Shown here one piece after another: positions 9,430-17,976 of a stretch of DNA of 64,000 nt. The DNA is from Pseudacidovorax sp. NFM-22. Lineage in GTDB: Bacteria > Pseudomonadota > Gammaproteobacteria > Burkholderiales > Burkholderiaceae_C. Below the pieces are notes generated by a model. That model was not told where the DNA came from, ran no database searches, and saw only the letters and a program-made list of their open reading frames with translations. Location: positions 124,001 to 188,000 of the forward strand of contig NZ_JACBFY010000002.1 in NCBI RefSeq assembly GCF_021401245.1, read 5' to 3'. Within the stretch, counting starts at the first letter, position 1, and each line of letters starts with the position of its first letter. Both the position numbers and the translations under genes were made by a program.

Positions 9430-10384
9430 CGCGGCCTCCCTTCCAGAGCCGGCGCACGTTCTGCCCCACGCCGGCAATGCCGCGCGGCAGGAACATCACG
9501 ATCAGCACCAGCACGCAGCCATAGATGACCATGTTGATGCCCGGCAGCTCGCCGAACAGGTTGCGGGTCAGGTCCGCCAGCACATGCAGCGCGAAGGCAC
9601 CCAGCAGCGGGCCCCACACCGTGCCCATGCCACCCACGATGGCGGCCACCAGCGCCTCCACCGAGGCGGTGGAGCCGAAGGCGATGCCCGGGTCGATGTA
9701 CTGGAACACCTGCACATAGAAGGCACCGGCCAGGCCCATGAAGCCGCCCGACAGCACGATGGCGCCGAGCTTGACGCGCAGCGGATCGACCCCGGCTGCG
9801 CGGGCCGCGTCCTCGTTGTCGCGCACCGCCTGCAGGTAGGCGCCGAAGCGCGAGTGCCGCAGCCAGGCACTGACCAGCAGGGCGGCCACCACCATGGACA
9901 GGATCACGTACAGGTAGCCCACCCGCGAGCCGAACTGCATGTTGGCCACCGATTCGCGCAGCGGCACCATCAGGCCGACGCCTGCTCCGGTGAAGGGCAG
10001 CGACAGCGCCAGGATGCGGCACACCTCCGCGAAGGCCAGCGTGACCAGTGCGAAGTACGAGCCCTTGAGGCCATAGCGAAAGCTCAGCGCCCCCACCCCC
10101 AGGCCGACCAGCGCCGAGACGCCGGCCGCGGCCACCAGCGCCACCCAGGGGTTGAAGCCCCACTGCAGCTGCGCGATGGCCTGCACATAGGCGCCGAAGC
10201 CGAAGAACAGCGCATGACCGAAGGAGAACTGTCCGCCGAAGCCGCCCAGGATGTTCCAGGCCTGCGCCAGCAGCCCCGCGTACAGCGCCATCATGACGAA
10301 GTTGAGCCAGACCCCCGAGGTGGTCACGAGCGGGATGGCGCCCACCACGAGGGCGAACACCACGATGAGGAGAACCGATTTCAT
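9422..10384 (-). CDS. livM: branched-chain amino acid-type ABC permease LivM
   Basis: This 320-residue inner-membrane permease has about nine hydrophobic helices. It shows the LivM motifs WNILGGFGGQFSFGHALFFG at about 43-62, the cytoplasmic EAA-like loop AVRDNEDAARAAGVDP at about 183-198, and GGMGTVWGPLLGA near residue 245. The start ATG overlaps the livH stop (ATGA), and a longer reading upstream would run antiparallel to nothing known. The C-terminus is Arg/Gly-rich and overlaps livG. Together with LivH it forms the heterodimeric channel of the importer. Confidence 0.92.
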   Translation of the reverse strand: MKSVLLIVVFALVVGAIPLVTTSGVWLNFVMMALYAGLLAQAWNILGGFGGQFSFGHALFFGFGAYVQAIAQLQWGFNPWVALVAAAGVSALVGLGVGALSFRYGLKGSYFALVTLAFAEVCRILALSLPFTGAGVGLMVPLRESVANMQFGSRVGYLYVILSMVVAALLVSAWLRHSRFGAYLQAVRDNEDAARAAGVDPLRVKLGAIVLSGGFMGLAGAFYVQVFQYIDPGIAFGSTASVEALVAAIVGGMGTVWGPLLGAFALHVLADLTRNLFGELPGINMVIYGCVLVLIVMFLPRGIAGVGQNVRRLWKGGRGG

Positions 10385-11253
10385 GCCTTGCTTCCGAAGA
10401 GGCCCTGGGGACGGAACAGCAGCACCGCGATGAAGATGAGGAAGATGCCGATCTGCCCCAGCGACTCGCCCAGGAAGAGGCCGCCCAGCGACTCGACCAC
10501 GCCGATCAGCAGGCCGCCCACGAGTGCCCCCGTGAAACTGCCCATGCCGCCCAGCACCACGATGGTGAAGGCCACCAGCACGAAGCCGCCGCCCACCTGC
10601 GGGTTGACGTAGTAGGCCGGCAGCAGGAAGCAGGCGGCCGCGCCCAGGCAGGCCAGGCCGATGCCGAAGCTCATCGCGTAGACATGGTCGACGTCGATGC
10701 CCATGAGCCGCGCACCCTGCTTCTCCTTGGCCACCGCGCGGATCGCGCGGCCCAGGTCGGTGGCCTTGACGATCCACAGCAGCACGGCCGCCCCGGCCAG
10801 CGCACCGCCGAAGGCGATGAGCTTGGGCAGCGCGATGAAGGCCGGGCCGATCTGCAGCGTGGTCAGCGTGTAGGGCGTGTCGATGGTGCGCGTGTCGGAG
10901 CGGAAGAACAGCAGCGCCAGGTTCTCCATCACGATCGACAGCCCCAGCGTGACCAGCAGGATGTTCTCGTCCTTGCCGTGGCTGGCGCGGTTGATGATGC
11001 CGCGCTGCAGTGCGTAGCCCAGCGCGAACATGCCCGCCACCACCAGCGGCAGCGCCAGGTAGGGGTCGATGCCGAACTGCGCGCGCAGCCAGTACACGGC
11101 ATAGAGGGCCAGCATCAGCGAGGCCCCGTGCGCGAAGTTGATGATGTGCAGCACGCCGTAGATCAGCGTGAGCCCCAGGGCGATGAGGGCGTACACCGCC
11201 CCGGTGGTGAGTCCGTTCAGCACGGACGGCACCACGATCGACAGATCGAACAT
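10381..11253 (-). CDS. livH: branched-chain amino acid-type ABC permease LivH
   Basis: This 290-residue permease has eight or so hydrophobic segments. The N-terminal motif NGLTTGAVYALIALGLTLIYGVLHIINFAHG is diagnostic of LivH. The cytoplasmic coupling helix region RAVAKEKQGARLMGIDVD is at about 180-197. GGMGSFTGALVGGLLIGVVES near residue 235 matches the LivH/LivM repeat. It follows the binding protein gene by 26 bp and is translationally coupled to livM. Cargo is not determined by permease sequence. Confidence 0.92.
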   Translation of the reverse strand: MFDLSIVVPSVLNGLTTGAVYALIALGLTLIYGVLHIINFAHGASLMLALYAVYWLRAQFGIDPYLALPLVVAGMFALGYALQRGIINRASHGKDENILLVTLGLSIVMENLALLFFRSDTRTIDTPYTLTTLQIGPAFIALPKLIAFGGALAGAAVLLWIVKATDLGRAIRAVAKEKQGARLMGIDVDHVYAMSFGIGLACLGAAACFLLPAYYVNPQVGGGFVLVAFTIVVLGGMGSFTGALVGGLLIGVVESLGGLFLGESLGQIGIFLIFIAVLLFRPQGLFGSKA

Positions 11254-11279
11254 TGGAAGAGGACCCGTGGCGGTGCCGT

Positions 11280-12494
11280 TCAGGCCTTGAGCGGGAAGAG
11301 CGGCTCGACCTCGCGGTATTCGCGCGGGATGATGACCTTGATGTCCTTGTCGATGACCTGCGTCATCAGCGGGCGGCCGCCCTGGTTCTGGCCGTTGACG
11401 AACTTGGTGGGGCCGTAGGGCATGAAGTGGTCGGAGAAGGTGCTCTTCTCCAGCGCGTCGATCAGCGCGGCGCGCTCGCTGGACTTGGCCCGCTCCAGCG
11501 CATCGGCCAGCAGCATCATGCTGGTGTAGGTCATGAAGAGCTCATAGCTGAAGTACAGCTTCTGCGCTTCGGCCCGCTTCTTCAGCGCCTGGGCGCGTGC
11601 GTCCTTGGGGTTGAACCAGTGGTTGCAGTCGATGATGCCGTGCGAGGCATCGGGGAACTCCTGCACGAACTTGTAGCTCGACGCGGCACCGCCCAGCACC
11701 GAGTAGATGGCCTTGGGCACCACGCGCTGCTGCTGCATGGTGCGCACCAGCAGCGCGTACTCGTTGTAGTAGTTGGCCGGGATCACGATGTCCGGGTTGA
11801 CGGACTTGATGCGCAGCACGATGTTGTTGAAGTCGCGCGTCGGGTTGGCGTGCTTGATGACCTCCTTCACCTCGAAGCCATAGCCCGGCAGCTCGCGCGA
11901 CAGCAGGTTGGCCGTGCCGGTGCCGAAGAGCGACTCCTCGTGGATGATCATCACGGTCTTGGCCGGCTTGCCCGCCACGCTGTTGAGCACGTGCAGGTTG
12001 GCCATGGCCAGGTCGGTCACGGCCTTGTAGCCGGGGCCGAAGCGGAAGGTGTTCTTCAGGCCGCGCTCGACGATCTGGTCGGCCACGCCCACGTCCACGA
12101 TGTGCGGCAGGTTGTACTTGGCGGCAGCCTGCGTGGTGGCCAGGCAGATGGCCGAGGCGAAGGCACCGACCACGGCGGACACGCCGGCCTCGTTCATCTT
12201 CTCGACCTCGGCGGCGCCGGCCTGCGGCTGCGACTGGGCATCGCCCAGCAGGGCTTCGAGGCGCGCACCGCCGAGCGACTTGATGCCACCGGCCTTGTTG
12301 ATGTCCTCGATGGCCATGAGCGCGCCGGCCCGGCATTGCTGGCCCGAATAGGCGAGCGCCCCGGTGACCGGGTGCAGCACGCCGACCTTGATGCTGCGCG
12401 GCTGGGCGCCGCCGATGGTCGGCAGGGCCAGGGCGGACGCGGCGGCGGCCGACTGGGCGATGAACTGGCGACGGTTGCGGGTGGGCTGGGTCAC
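11280..12494 (-). CDS. ABC transporter periplasmic substrate-binding protein (Leu/Ile/Val-binding-like), Tat-exported
   Basis: This 404-residue type I periplasmic binding protein of the Peripla_BP_6 family has a twin-arginine leader. RNRRQFIAQSAAAASALALP carries the RR-x-F pattern, so export of the folded protein through Tat is likely. The mature part starts SIKVGVLHPVTGALAYSGQQ, the ligand-pocket first strand and loop. GDAQSQPQAGAAEVEKM follows at about 85-101 and VVGAFASAICLATTQAA at about 110-126. It is the first gene of the importer, 24 bp downstream of the GntR regulator. Relatives bind amides, urea, aromatic acids and branched amino acids, and the ligand here is unknown. Confidence 0.9.
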   Translation of the reverse strand: MTQPTRNRRQFIAQSAAAASALALPTIGGAQPRSIKVGVLHPVTGALAYSGQQCRAGALMAIEDINKAGGIKSLGGARLEALLGDAQSQPQAGAAEVEKMNEAGVSAVVGAFASAICLATTQAAAKYNLPHIVDVGVADQIVERGLKNTFRFGPGYKAVTDLAMANLHVLNSVAGKPAKTVMIIHEESLFGTGTANLLSRELPGYGFEVKEVIKHANPTRDFNNIVLRIKSVNPDIVIPANYYNEYALLVRTMQQQRVVPKAIYSVLGGAASSYKFVQEFPDASHGIIDCNHWFNPKDARAQALKKRAEAQKLYFSYELFMTYTSMMLLADALERAKSSERAALIDALEKSTFSDHFMPYGPTKFVNGQNQGGRPLMTQVIDKDIKVIIPREYREVEPLFPLKA

Positions 12495-12518
12495 GGCGAA
12501 CTCCTTCGTGGGTCGATG

Positions 12519-13298
12519 TCAGGAAAAGCGGGCGGAAGCGTCCTTGCTGACCCACACCTTGGCGTCGATGTCGCCAACGCGGGACAGCTCCATCTGGTAC
12601 TCGTAACGGTCGGGCCGGTACAGGCCGTGCAGCCACTGCACGGGCCGGTCATCCACGTCGTAGATGAGGCGGCGCACGGCCAGCAGCGCCGTGCCGACCG
12701 AGACGTCGAGGTGCTCGGCCATGTGGGCGTCGGCCAGGCGGGCCGAGATGGTCTGGTGGGCCCGGCCCACGCGCACGCCCGACTCTTCCAGCAGCAGCAG
12801 GATGGGCTTGCGCGCCAGCTCGCGGCGGCCGAAGCCCTTGGCCAGCGCCTGGGGCACGTAGGTGGTGATGAGCGACAGCGGCCCTTCGCGCGTGCTGCGC
12901 ACCCGCACGGCCTTCTGCACCTCGGCCCCGACCGGAATGGCCAGCGCCTGCGCCACCGCCTCGGAGGCGGTGATGCCCGCCACGTCGAGCACCTTCACCG
13001 AGGTCTTCAGGCCCATGGTGACGAGGTTCTCGAGCAGGCCGGTGAGCGGCGTGCGGTCGGGCGCGGCGACGGAGGCATTGGCCGTGGTGGGTCGGGTGCC
13101 GCGGCCGGGCTCGCGTTTGATGAGGCCCTCGTCGGACAGGCGCTCCAGCGCCTTGCGCACCGTGACGCGGGAGACCTCGAACTGCCCCATCAACGCATGC
13201 TCGCCCGGCAGTCCCGCTTCGAAGGCGCCCTCCTCCAGCTGCTGCCGGAGCACGAGGTAGATGCGGTGGTACTTGGGAAGCGGCAGCGCCGAGGACAT
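12519..13298 (-). CDS. GntR-family transcriptional regulator, HutC subfamily (UTRA domain)
   Basis: This 259-residue regulator has an N-terminal winged helix (YHRIYLVLRQQLEEGAF ... LPGEHALMGQFEVSRVTVRKALERL) at about 10-65. A UTRA ligand-binding domain follows, ending in LHGLYRPDRYEYQMELSR, the family's conserved C-terminal strand. The start chosen is the ATG at 13298; the frame stays open upstream but those codons show no family similarity. It is the first gene of the catabolic operon and probably autoregulates it, with an intermediate as inducer, as HutC does with urocanate. An inverted repeat and a consensus-like -35 lie just upstream. No Shine-Dalgarno precedes the ATG, so a leaderless or very short-leader mRNA is possible. 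Confidence 0.88.
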   Translation of the reverse strand: MSSALPLPKYHRIYLVLRQQLEEGAFEAGLPGEHALMGQFEVSRVTVRKALERLSDEGLIKREPGRGTRPTTANASVAAPDRTPLTGLLENLVTMGLKTSVKVLDVAGITASEAVAQALAIPVGAEVQKAVRVRSTREGPLSLITTYVPQALAKGFGRRELARKPILLLLEESGVRVGRAHQTISARLADAHMAEHLDVSVGTALLAVRRLIYDVDDRPVQWLHGLYRPDRYEYQMELSRVGDIDAKVWVSKDASARFS

Positions 13299-13699
13299 GG
13301 GAAAAGATCGTAGGAGCCGTTTTATTGTTCTGTCAATAAGACATTTAACGGCGAGACGCTGCGCTGGCGTGTTCAGTGATCGAGGCAGGCGCAGCGCGCG
13401 AGGCCCGCCCTGCATGCAGGACTCGTGCCCGTCCATGGTCCCGTGCGCGTGGGTGACCAGGCACCTGCTTGCACGGCATGAGGGCGGCGTACCGGACGAG
13501 CGGCCCCACGGCGGGGCACGGCGCACGCGAAGGGGGCGGGGCTGCGAAGCATCGGGAAACGCCCGGCCTGGTGCAGGCGCCGGTCAGTGCCCGGTCGGCC
13601 ACCTGTCCATTCCGGCTGACGGGCACAGTGCCGCTGCGCCGAGCGCGGTGTCGCCGCCGCCTCACGAGACTGCGGCCATCGCAACGCACCAGGGCCCGC
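13299..13699. other. 401-bp intergenic region between the GntR operon and the GMC oxidoreductase
   Basis: The left 45 bp is AT-rich and holds the candidate promoter and operator of the gntR-led operon, described separately. The remaining 350 bp is GC-rich. The frame of the GMC gene is open upstream to 13469 but reads Arg/Gly-rich text with no domain. I see no other gene, terminator or repeat. A promoter for the GMC gene must lie here but I could not pick one. Confidence 0.6.
13307..13339 (-). promoter_or_regulatory. candidate promoter and inverted-repeat operator of the catabolic operon
   Basis: On the minus strand TTGACA (13331-13336) is followed after 18 bp by TACGAT (13307-13312, four of six matches to TATAAT). 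The predicted transcription start would fall almost on the gntR ATG. TTATTG and CAATAA (13322-13327 and 13334-13339) form a perfect 6-bp inverted repeat with a 6-bp spacer. The repeat overlaps the -35 hexamer, a suitable position for repression by a GntR/HutC dimer. Confidence 0.5.
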
Positions 13700-15271
13700 A
13701 TGACTTCGCCGCATTCGCACTACGACCTCATCGTCATCGGCAGCGGCCCCGGCGGCGCCAGCCTGGCGCATCGGCTGGCCGCCACCGGGAAGCGCATCCT
13801 GGTCCTCGAACGCGGCCAGTACCTGCGGCGCGAGGAAGCCAACTGGAGCCCCCAGGCCGTGTTCGTCGAGGGACGCTACCAGGCCCGCGAATCCTGGGTG
13901 GACCGCGATGGCCACCGCTTCGCGCCGCAGCTGCACTACTGCGTGGGCGGCAACTCGAAGGTCTACGGCGCCGCGCTGCTGCGCCTGCGCGAGCGCGACT
14001 TCGGCGAGGTGCAGCACCACGGTGGCCTCTCGCCCGCCTGGCCGCTGACCTCTGCGGACTTCGCGCCCTGGTACGACGAGGCGGAGGCCCTCTTCCACGT
14101 GCACGGCCTGCGCGGCGACGACCCGCTGGACCCCGGCACGACGCCGTACCCCTTCCCGCCCGTCCAGCACGAGCCCAAGATCGCCGAGCTGAGCGAACGC
14201 CTGCGCGCACAGGGACTGAACCCGTTCCACCTGCCGCTGGGGATCCTGCTCGACCAGCAGGCCGACGGCTTCGCCACGCCGACCAGCACCTGCATGCGCT
14301 GCTCCTACTTCGACGGCTTTCCCTGCCTGCTCAACGGCAAGGCCGATGCGCAGGTGGTGTGCATCGACCCCATGCTGCGCGACCACGCCAATGTCACGCT
14401 GCTCACCGGCGCCTATGTGGAGCGGCTAGAGACCGATGCCCGCGGCCGCCGCGTGAGCGAGGTGGTGGTGCGGCGCAATGGCGGCGAAGAGCGCTTTTCG
14501 GCGGGCACGGTGGTGGTGGCCTGCGGCGCCCTCTCGTCGGCCCTGCTGCTGCTGCGCTCGGCCAGCGACCGCCATCCGCGCGGGCTGGCCAACGGCTCCG
14601 ACCAGGTGGGACGCAACTACATGCGCCACGAGATGTCGGTGGTCATGGCGGTCATGAAGGAGGTCAACGACACCGTCTTCCAGAAGACGCTGGCCCTCGG
14701 CGACTTCTACTTCGGCAGCGACGACTGGGAGCATCCCCTCGGCCTGATCCAGATGTGCGCCACCAGCCATGCCGACCAGATCAAGGGCGAGGCGCCGCTG
14801 CCTGGCCTGATGAAGCACCTGCCCGAGATGCCCTTCGACGAGCTGGCCCGCCATTCCATGGACTTCTGGCTGCAGGCCGAAGACCTGCCCGACCCCGACA
14901 ACCGCGTGTACTACCGCGACGGCCAGGTGCACCTGGATGTGCGTCCCACCAACGCCGAGGCACTTCGGCGCCTGAAGGCCAAGCTGGAGCAGGTGCTGTC
15001 GGCCATCGGCTGGCCGGCGGTGCTGGTGGAGCGCTCGCTGCACCTGGGCAAGGACATCCCCTTGTCGGGCACCGCTCACCAGGCCGGCACCTGCCGCTTC
15101 GGCACCGACCCGGCCACCTCAGTGCTGGACCTGGACTGCCGCGCGCACGAGGTGGACAACCTCTACGTCACCGACGCCAGCTTCTTCCCCAGCATCGGCG
15201 CGGTGAATCCCACGCTCACCCTCATCGCCAACGCGCTGCGCGTGGCCGACCGGCTGAAGGACCGGCTGTGA
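13700..15271 (+). CDS. GMC-family oxidoreductase
   Basis: This 523-residue FAD enzyme starts MTSPHSHYDLIVIGSGPGGASLAHRLA, with the GxGxxG Rossmann motif at about 14-19 and ERGQYLRREE following. FAD-contacting YCVGGNSKVYGAALLR is at about 80-95. The C-terminal GMC domain contains SGTAHQAGTCRFG, with the catalytic His in H-Q-A-G-T, and GAVNPTLTLIANALR near the end with the conserved Asn-Pro. A cysteine-rich CMRCSYFDGFPC segment near 198-209 is like that in membrane-associated sugar and polyol dehydrogenases. It should oxidise an alcohol to an aldehyde or ketone. The start has AGGG upstream. It overlaps a DoxX membrane protein gene by GTGA, suggesting the two act together, perhaps passing electrons to quinone (inference). 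Confidence 0.85.
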   Translation: MTSPHSHYDLIVIGSGPGGASLAHRLAATGKRILVLERGQYLRREEANWSPQAVFVEGRYQARESWVDRDGHRFAPQLHYCVGGNSKVYGAALLRLRERDFGEVQHHGGLSPAWPLTSADFAPWYDEAEALFHVHGLRGDDPLDPGTTPYPFPPVQHEPKIAELSERLRAQGLNPFHLPLGILLDQQADGFATPTSTCMRCSYFDGFPCLLNGKADAQVVCIDPMLRDHANVTLLTGAYVERLETDARGRRVSEVVVRRNGGEERFSAGTVVVACGALSSALLLLRSASDRHPRGLANGSDQVGRNYMRHEMSVVMAVMKEVNDTVFQKTLALGDFYFGSDDWEHPLGLIQMCATSHADQIKGEAPLPGLMKHLPEMPFDELARHSMDFWLQAEDLPDPDNRVYYRDGQVHLDVRPTNAEALRRLKAKLEQVLSAIGWPAVLVERSLHLGKDIPLSGTAHQAGTCRFGTDPATSVLDLDCRAHEVDNLYVTDASFFPSIGAVNPTLTLIANALRVADRLKDRL

Positions 15272-15753
15272 CGGCGGTGGACTGGGCCACGCTGGGCGCC
15301 CGGTGCGCGATGGTGCTGCCCTTCCTGCCCTTCAGCGCGCTCGACAAGCTGCTGGGCTTCGGCCATGCCGTGCAGCAGGCGCAGGAGGTCTTCCGCCCGC
15401 GCTGGCTGGCCCGCGCGGCCATCGCGGTGGGCCTGGCGGTCGAGGTGCTGTGCAGCCTGGGCGTGGTGACGGGCGTGGCCGACCGGGCAGCCGCCCTGCT
15501 GCTCGCGGCGTACTGCGTGGCCACGGCTGTGCTGTTCAAACGCTTCTGGCAGCCGGGCGACTTCTGGCGCCACGCCGATGGCCGCGCGCGCAGCCTGTTC
15601 TGGGACTTTCTCAAGAACCTGTCGCTGGGCGCCGGCTTCGTGCTGCTGGCGCTGGGGCCGGACGGGCGCGGATGGCAGGCCGTCGTCGACGCGCCGCTGG
15701 CGGCCGGCATGGCGGCGGCCGCTTCGGGCGCTGCGGCCGGCCCTGTCCGGTGA
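15268..15753 (+). CDS. DoxX-family membrane protein
   Basis: This 161-residue integral membrane protein starts at a GTG that overlaps the GMC stop (GTGA). Four hydrophobic segments are visible: around CAMVLPFLPFSALDKLLGF, ARAAIAVGLAVEVLCSLGVV, AALLLAAYCVATAVLF and LSLGAGFVLLALG. DNFL-like variants of the DoxX motif appear as FRFWQPGDFWRH-type text after helix 3 and FLKNLSLGAG before helix 4, which is the usual DoxX signature region. DoxX relatives include the quinone-reducing subunit of thiosulfate:quinone oxidoreductase and many proteins of unknown role. Coupling to a GMC dehydrogenase suggests a membrane anchor or quinone-linked partner. Confidence 0.75.
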   Translation: MTAVDWATLGARCAMVLPFLPFSALDKLLGFGHAVQQAQEVFRPRWLARAAIAVGLAVEVLCSLGVVTGVADRAAALLLAAYCVATAVLFKRFWQPGDFWRHADGRARSLFWDFLKNLSLGAGFVLLALGPDGRGWQAVVDAPLAAGMAAAASGAAAGPVR

Positions 15754-15763
15754 GCGAAGCCCT

Positions 15764-16849
15764 TCAGGCGGCGCGCGCAAGTCCGAGCATGGTCTGCAGC
15801 ATCACCACCCGCGCCTGGCCGAGCACCATGCCCTTCCAGGCATCGTCGTCGCAGTAGAAGGCGTCCCGCACATCGCGGCGGATGGCGCGGCGCTGCACGT
15901 CGTCGGCTTCGGGATGCCGGTGCAGCCAGCAGTCGGCCCGCAGGCGGTCCAGCACCTGCTGGTCCGGCAGCGTTCCGAACTCCAGACCCATGGGCGCGAA
16001 GAGGGCCTGCGGGCATTCGTCGTAGGCGGCACTCACCACCGGCCCGGACACGTCCGGCGACGCCGACCCGGCCTCGAACATGGCCAGCACGTCCGCGCCC
16101 CACAGCGACCGCGCCAGCGGCAGGCCGGCCGCACGGCCGGGGAAGATCTTCTCGCCATGCCCCCACGGGCCCAGGCCCGTGTGCACGTCGATCCAGGCCA
16201 GGTACGTGGCCGTGGCCGCATGCTCGCGCAGCAGCGCGCGGATCGTGCGGTTGCTCCAGCTGGGTCCCGTGCCGCCGTAGAACAGGCCGTCCAGCACCGT
16301 GTACTGGCCGCGGCTGAGGGCCGCGCGATAGGCCGCCATCCCATGCTGGGCGATGTAGTCCGCCAGGGCGGCGTCCTGCTCGGCCGTGGGCGGCCAGTTG
16401 GGCGGAAGGGCGAGCGCATCGACGGCTGCGTAGTCGGCATTGACCGGCAGCGGCCGCGCAAAGTCCACATGGTTGCGGTTGAGGTCGATGTTGTCCTCGT
16501 TGACCCGCCGCAGGTGCGAGAAGCCATGGGGATTGACGGCATGCACCAGCAGCAGCCCCAGGCCCGATTCGTCCAGCCGCCGCAGCAGGTCGTCGTCCCG
16601 CAGCAGCGCGACCTGGCAGCCGGAGCCGCAGAAGCCCTCCGGCCCGTGGGTGCCGGCGCTGACGATGATCAGACGGCTCGCCTGCGCCGGTCCGAGCCGC
16701 GCCACGTCCATGGCCAGCACCTCGCCCAGGGCACCTCGGTGGCCGGGCAGTTCGATGGACTGGATGCGCGCCTTCCGGTCCTGCGCGGCATCCAAGAACT
16801 TGCGGCGGGCTTCGGCATAGCTGCCGGAGAAATGGGAGGCGATGGGCAT
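15764..16849 (-). CDS. DUF2817 / M14-like metallopeptidase-family protein
   Basis: This 361-residue protein matches the DUF2817 group of zinc carboxypeptidase-like proteins. The putative metal-binding motif HGPEGFCGSG (His and Glu) is at about 66-75, a third ligand may be His in WIDVHTGLGPWGHGE near 215, and NEDNIDLNRNHVDF matches the family's substrate-binding Asn-Arg. Function in the family is poorly known; hydrolysis of a C-terminal amino acid or amide is plausible. The start at 16849 was preferred over an in-frame ATG 66 bp upstream because the first residues MPIASHFSGSYAEARRKFL match the family start. It converges on the DoxX gene, leaving 10 bp. Confidence 0.75.
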   Translation of the reverse strand: MPIASHFSGSYAEARRKFLDAAQDRKARIQSIELPGHRGALGEVLAMDVARLGPAQASRLIIVSAGTHGPEGFCGSGCQVALLRDDDLLRRLDESGLGLLLVHAVNPHGFSHLRRVNEDNIDLNRNHVDFARPLPVNADYAAVDALALPPNWPPTAEQDAALADYIAQHGMAAYRAALSRGQYTVLDGLFYGGTGPSWSNRTIRALLREHAATATYLAWIDVHTGLGPWGHGEKIFPGRAAGLPLARSLWGADVLAMFEAGSASPDVSGPVVSAAYDECPQALFAPMGLEFGTLPDQQVLDRLRADCWLHRHPEADDVQRRAIRRDVRDAFYCDDDAWKGMVLGQARVVMLQTMLGLARAA

Positions 16850-16954
16850 GCGGCCATTGTGACGACGTCGCTCGGCCCGTGGCCACGCTGCCGCAAGGCG
16901 ACGCGGAGCAGCCATCGGCCCCCGGCAGTCGAGGCGGTCGATCGGAAGACCTTC

Positions 16955-17866
16955 CTAAGGCCGACCGAACATCTCTTCCAGGAAGGCGACGAAGGCTTTC
17001 ACGTTGGGATGTCCCCGCCGGCTCTCGGGCCAGACGGCGGTGATGACCGAGCTCTCGACGGCATGCTCCGTCAGCAGCGGCACAAGGGCGCCGCGCCGGA
17101 CGTGCGGCGCGGCGATCCACGAAGCAGCCATGCCGATACCGCCCCCTGCGGTGAGCACCTCCACCACGGCATCGCTCACGTCCACCACGATGCCGGCCTC
17201 GGGCGTGAGCTCCACGGTCCGGCCGCCCACGCGGAAGCTCCAGCGCATGACCTGGCCCGAGGTCTGGTAGCGGAAGTTCACGCAGTCGTGCTGGGACAGA
17301 TCTTCAGGCCTGAGGGGCGTGCCCCGGGCCTGCAGATAGGCCGGCGATGCGTAGGCCTGCAGCCGCACCGGCGCCAGGGTGCGGGCCACGAGGCGCGAGT
17401 CGGCCAGCGGCCCGATGCGGATCGCCACATCGATGCCCTCTTCGACGAGGTTGATGAAGTGGTCGCTCAACCGCAGGTCGATGGCGACCTTCGGATGGCG
17501 CCGACGGAACTCGGGCAAGGCGGGCGCGAGAAGACGCGTGCCGATGGGCAGCGACGCCGCGATCTTCAGCGTGCCGGAAGGCTCGGATTGGGCGGCTGCG
17601 GCCGACTGGACCACGTCCTCCACCGCCTGCAGCAGACGCAGTGCCTTGTCGTGGAGGTCGCGGCCCTCGGGCGTCAGCGCCAGTGATCGCGTCGTGCGGG
17701 TGAACAGGCGCAATCCCAACTGCTGCTCCAGCCGCTGGATCGTCTTGCCCACGGCCGATGGCGACACGGACAGGGCCCTGGCCGCCGCCGAGAAGCTGCC
17801 GAGCGAGCCCGCTTTCGCGGACGCCACGATGCCCGTCAGCCGCTCCAGGCTCAGTTGTTCCGTCAT
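16955..17866 (-). CDS. LysR-family transcriptional regulator
   Basis: This 303-residue LysR protein has a winged helix (GSFSAAARALSVSPSAVGKTIQRLEQQLGLRLFTRTTRSLALT) at about 22-64 and a periplasmic-binding-like effector domain starting at GTLKIAAS near residue 97. It belongs to the DmlR-like subgroup. It is divergent from the NADPH:quinone oxidoreductase-like gene at 17977, with 110 bp between the starts, and probably regulates it. The start at 17866 gives the standard N-terminus; an ATG 54 bp upstream is in frame but unlike the family. Confidence 0.87.
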   Translation of the reverse strand: MTEQLSLERLTGIVASAKAGSLGSFSAAARALSVSPSAVGKTIQRLEQQLGLRLFTRTTRSLALTPEGRDLHDKALRLLQAVEDVVQSAAAAQSEPSGTLKIAASLPIGTRLLAPALPEFRRRHPKVAIDLRLSDHFINLVEEGIDVAIRIGPLADSRLVARTLAPVRLQAYASPAYLQARGTPLRPEDLSQHDCVNFRYQTSGQVMRWSFRVGGRTVELTPEAGIVVDVSDAVVEVLTAGGGIGMAASWIAAPHVRRGALVPLLTEHAVESSVITAVWPESRRGHPNVKAFVAFLEEMFGRP

Positions 17867-17976
17867 GGCACTTTTGAAGTGATTTCGTGCGGGATTATCA
17901 AACCCACGTCGCTGTTCCACACTGAGCCTTCCCTCCCACGCATTCCGTTCGAAGCAAACGGTGAAAGGACATCACC

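Noticed and set aside
13469-13699. N-terminal extension of the GMC oxidoreductase
   Set aside because: The frame is open but has no family similarity; FAD-binding motif follows normally from the ATG at 13700, which has AGGG upstream.
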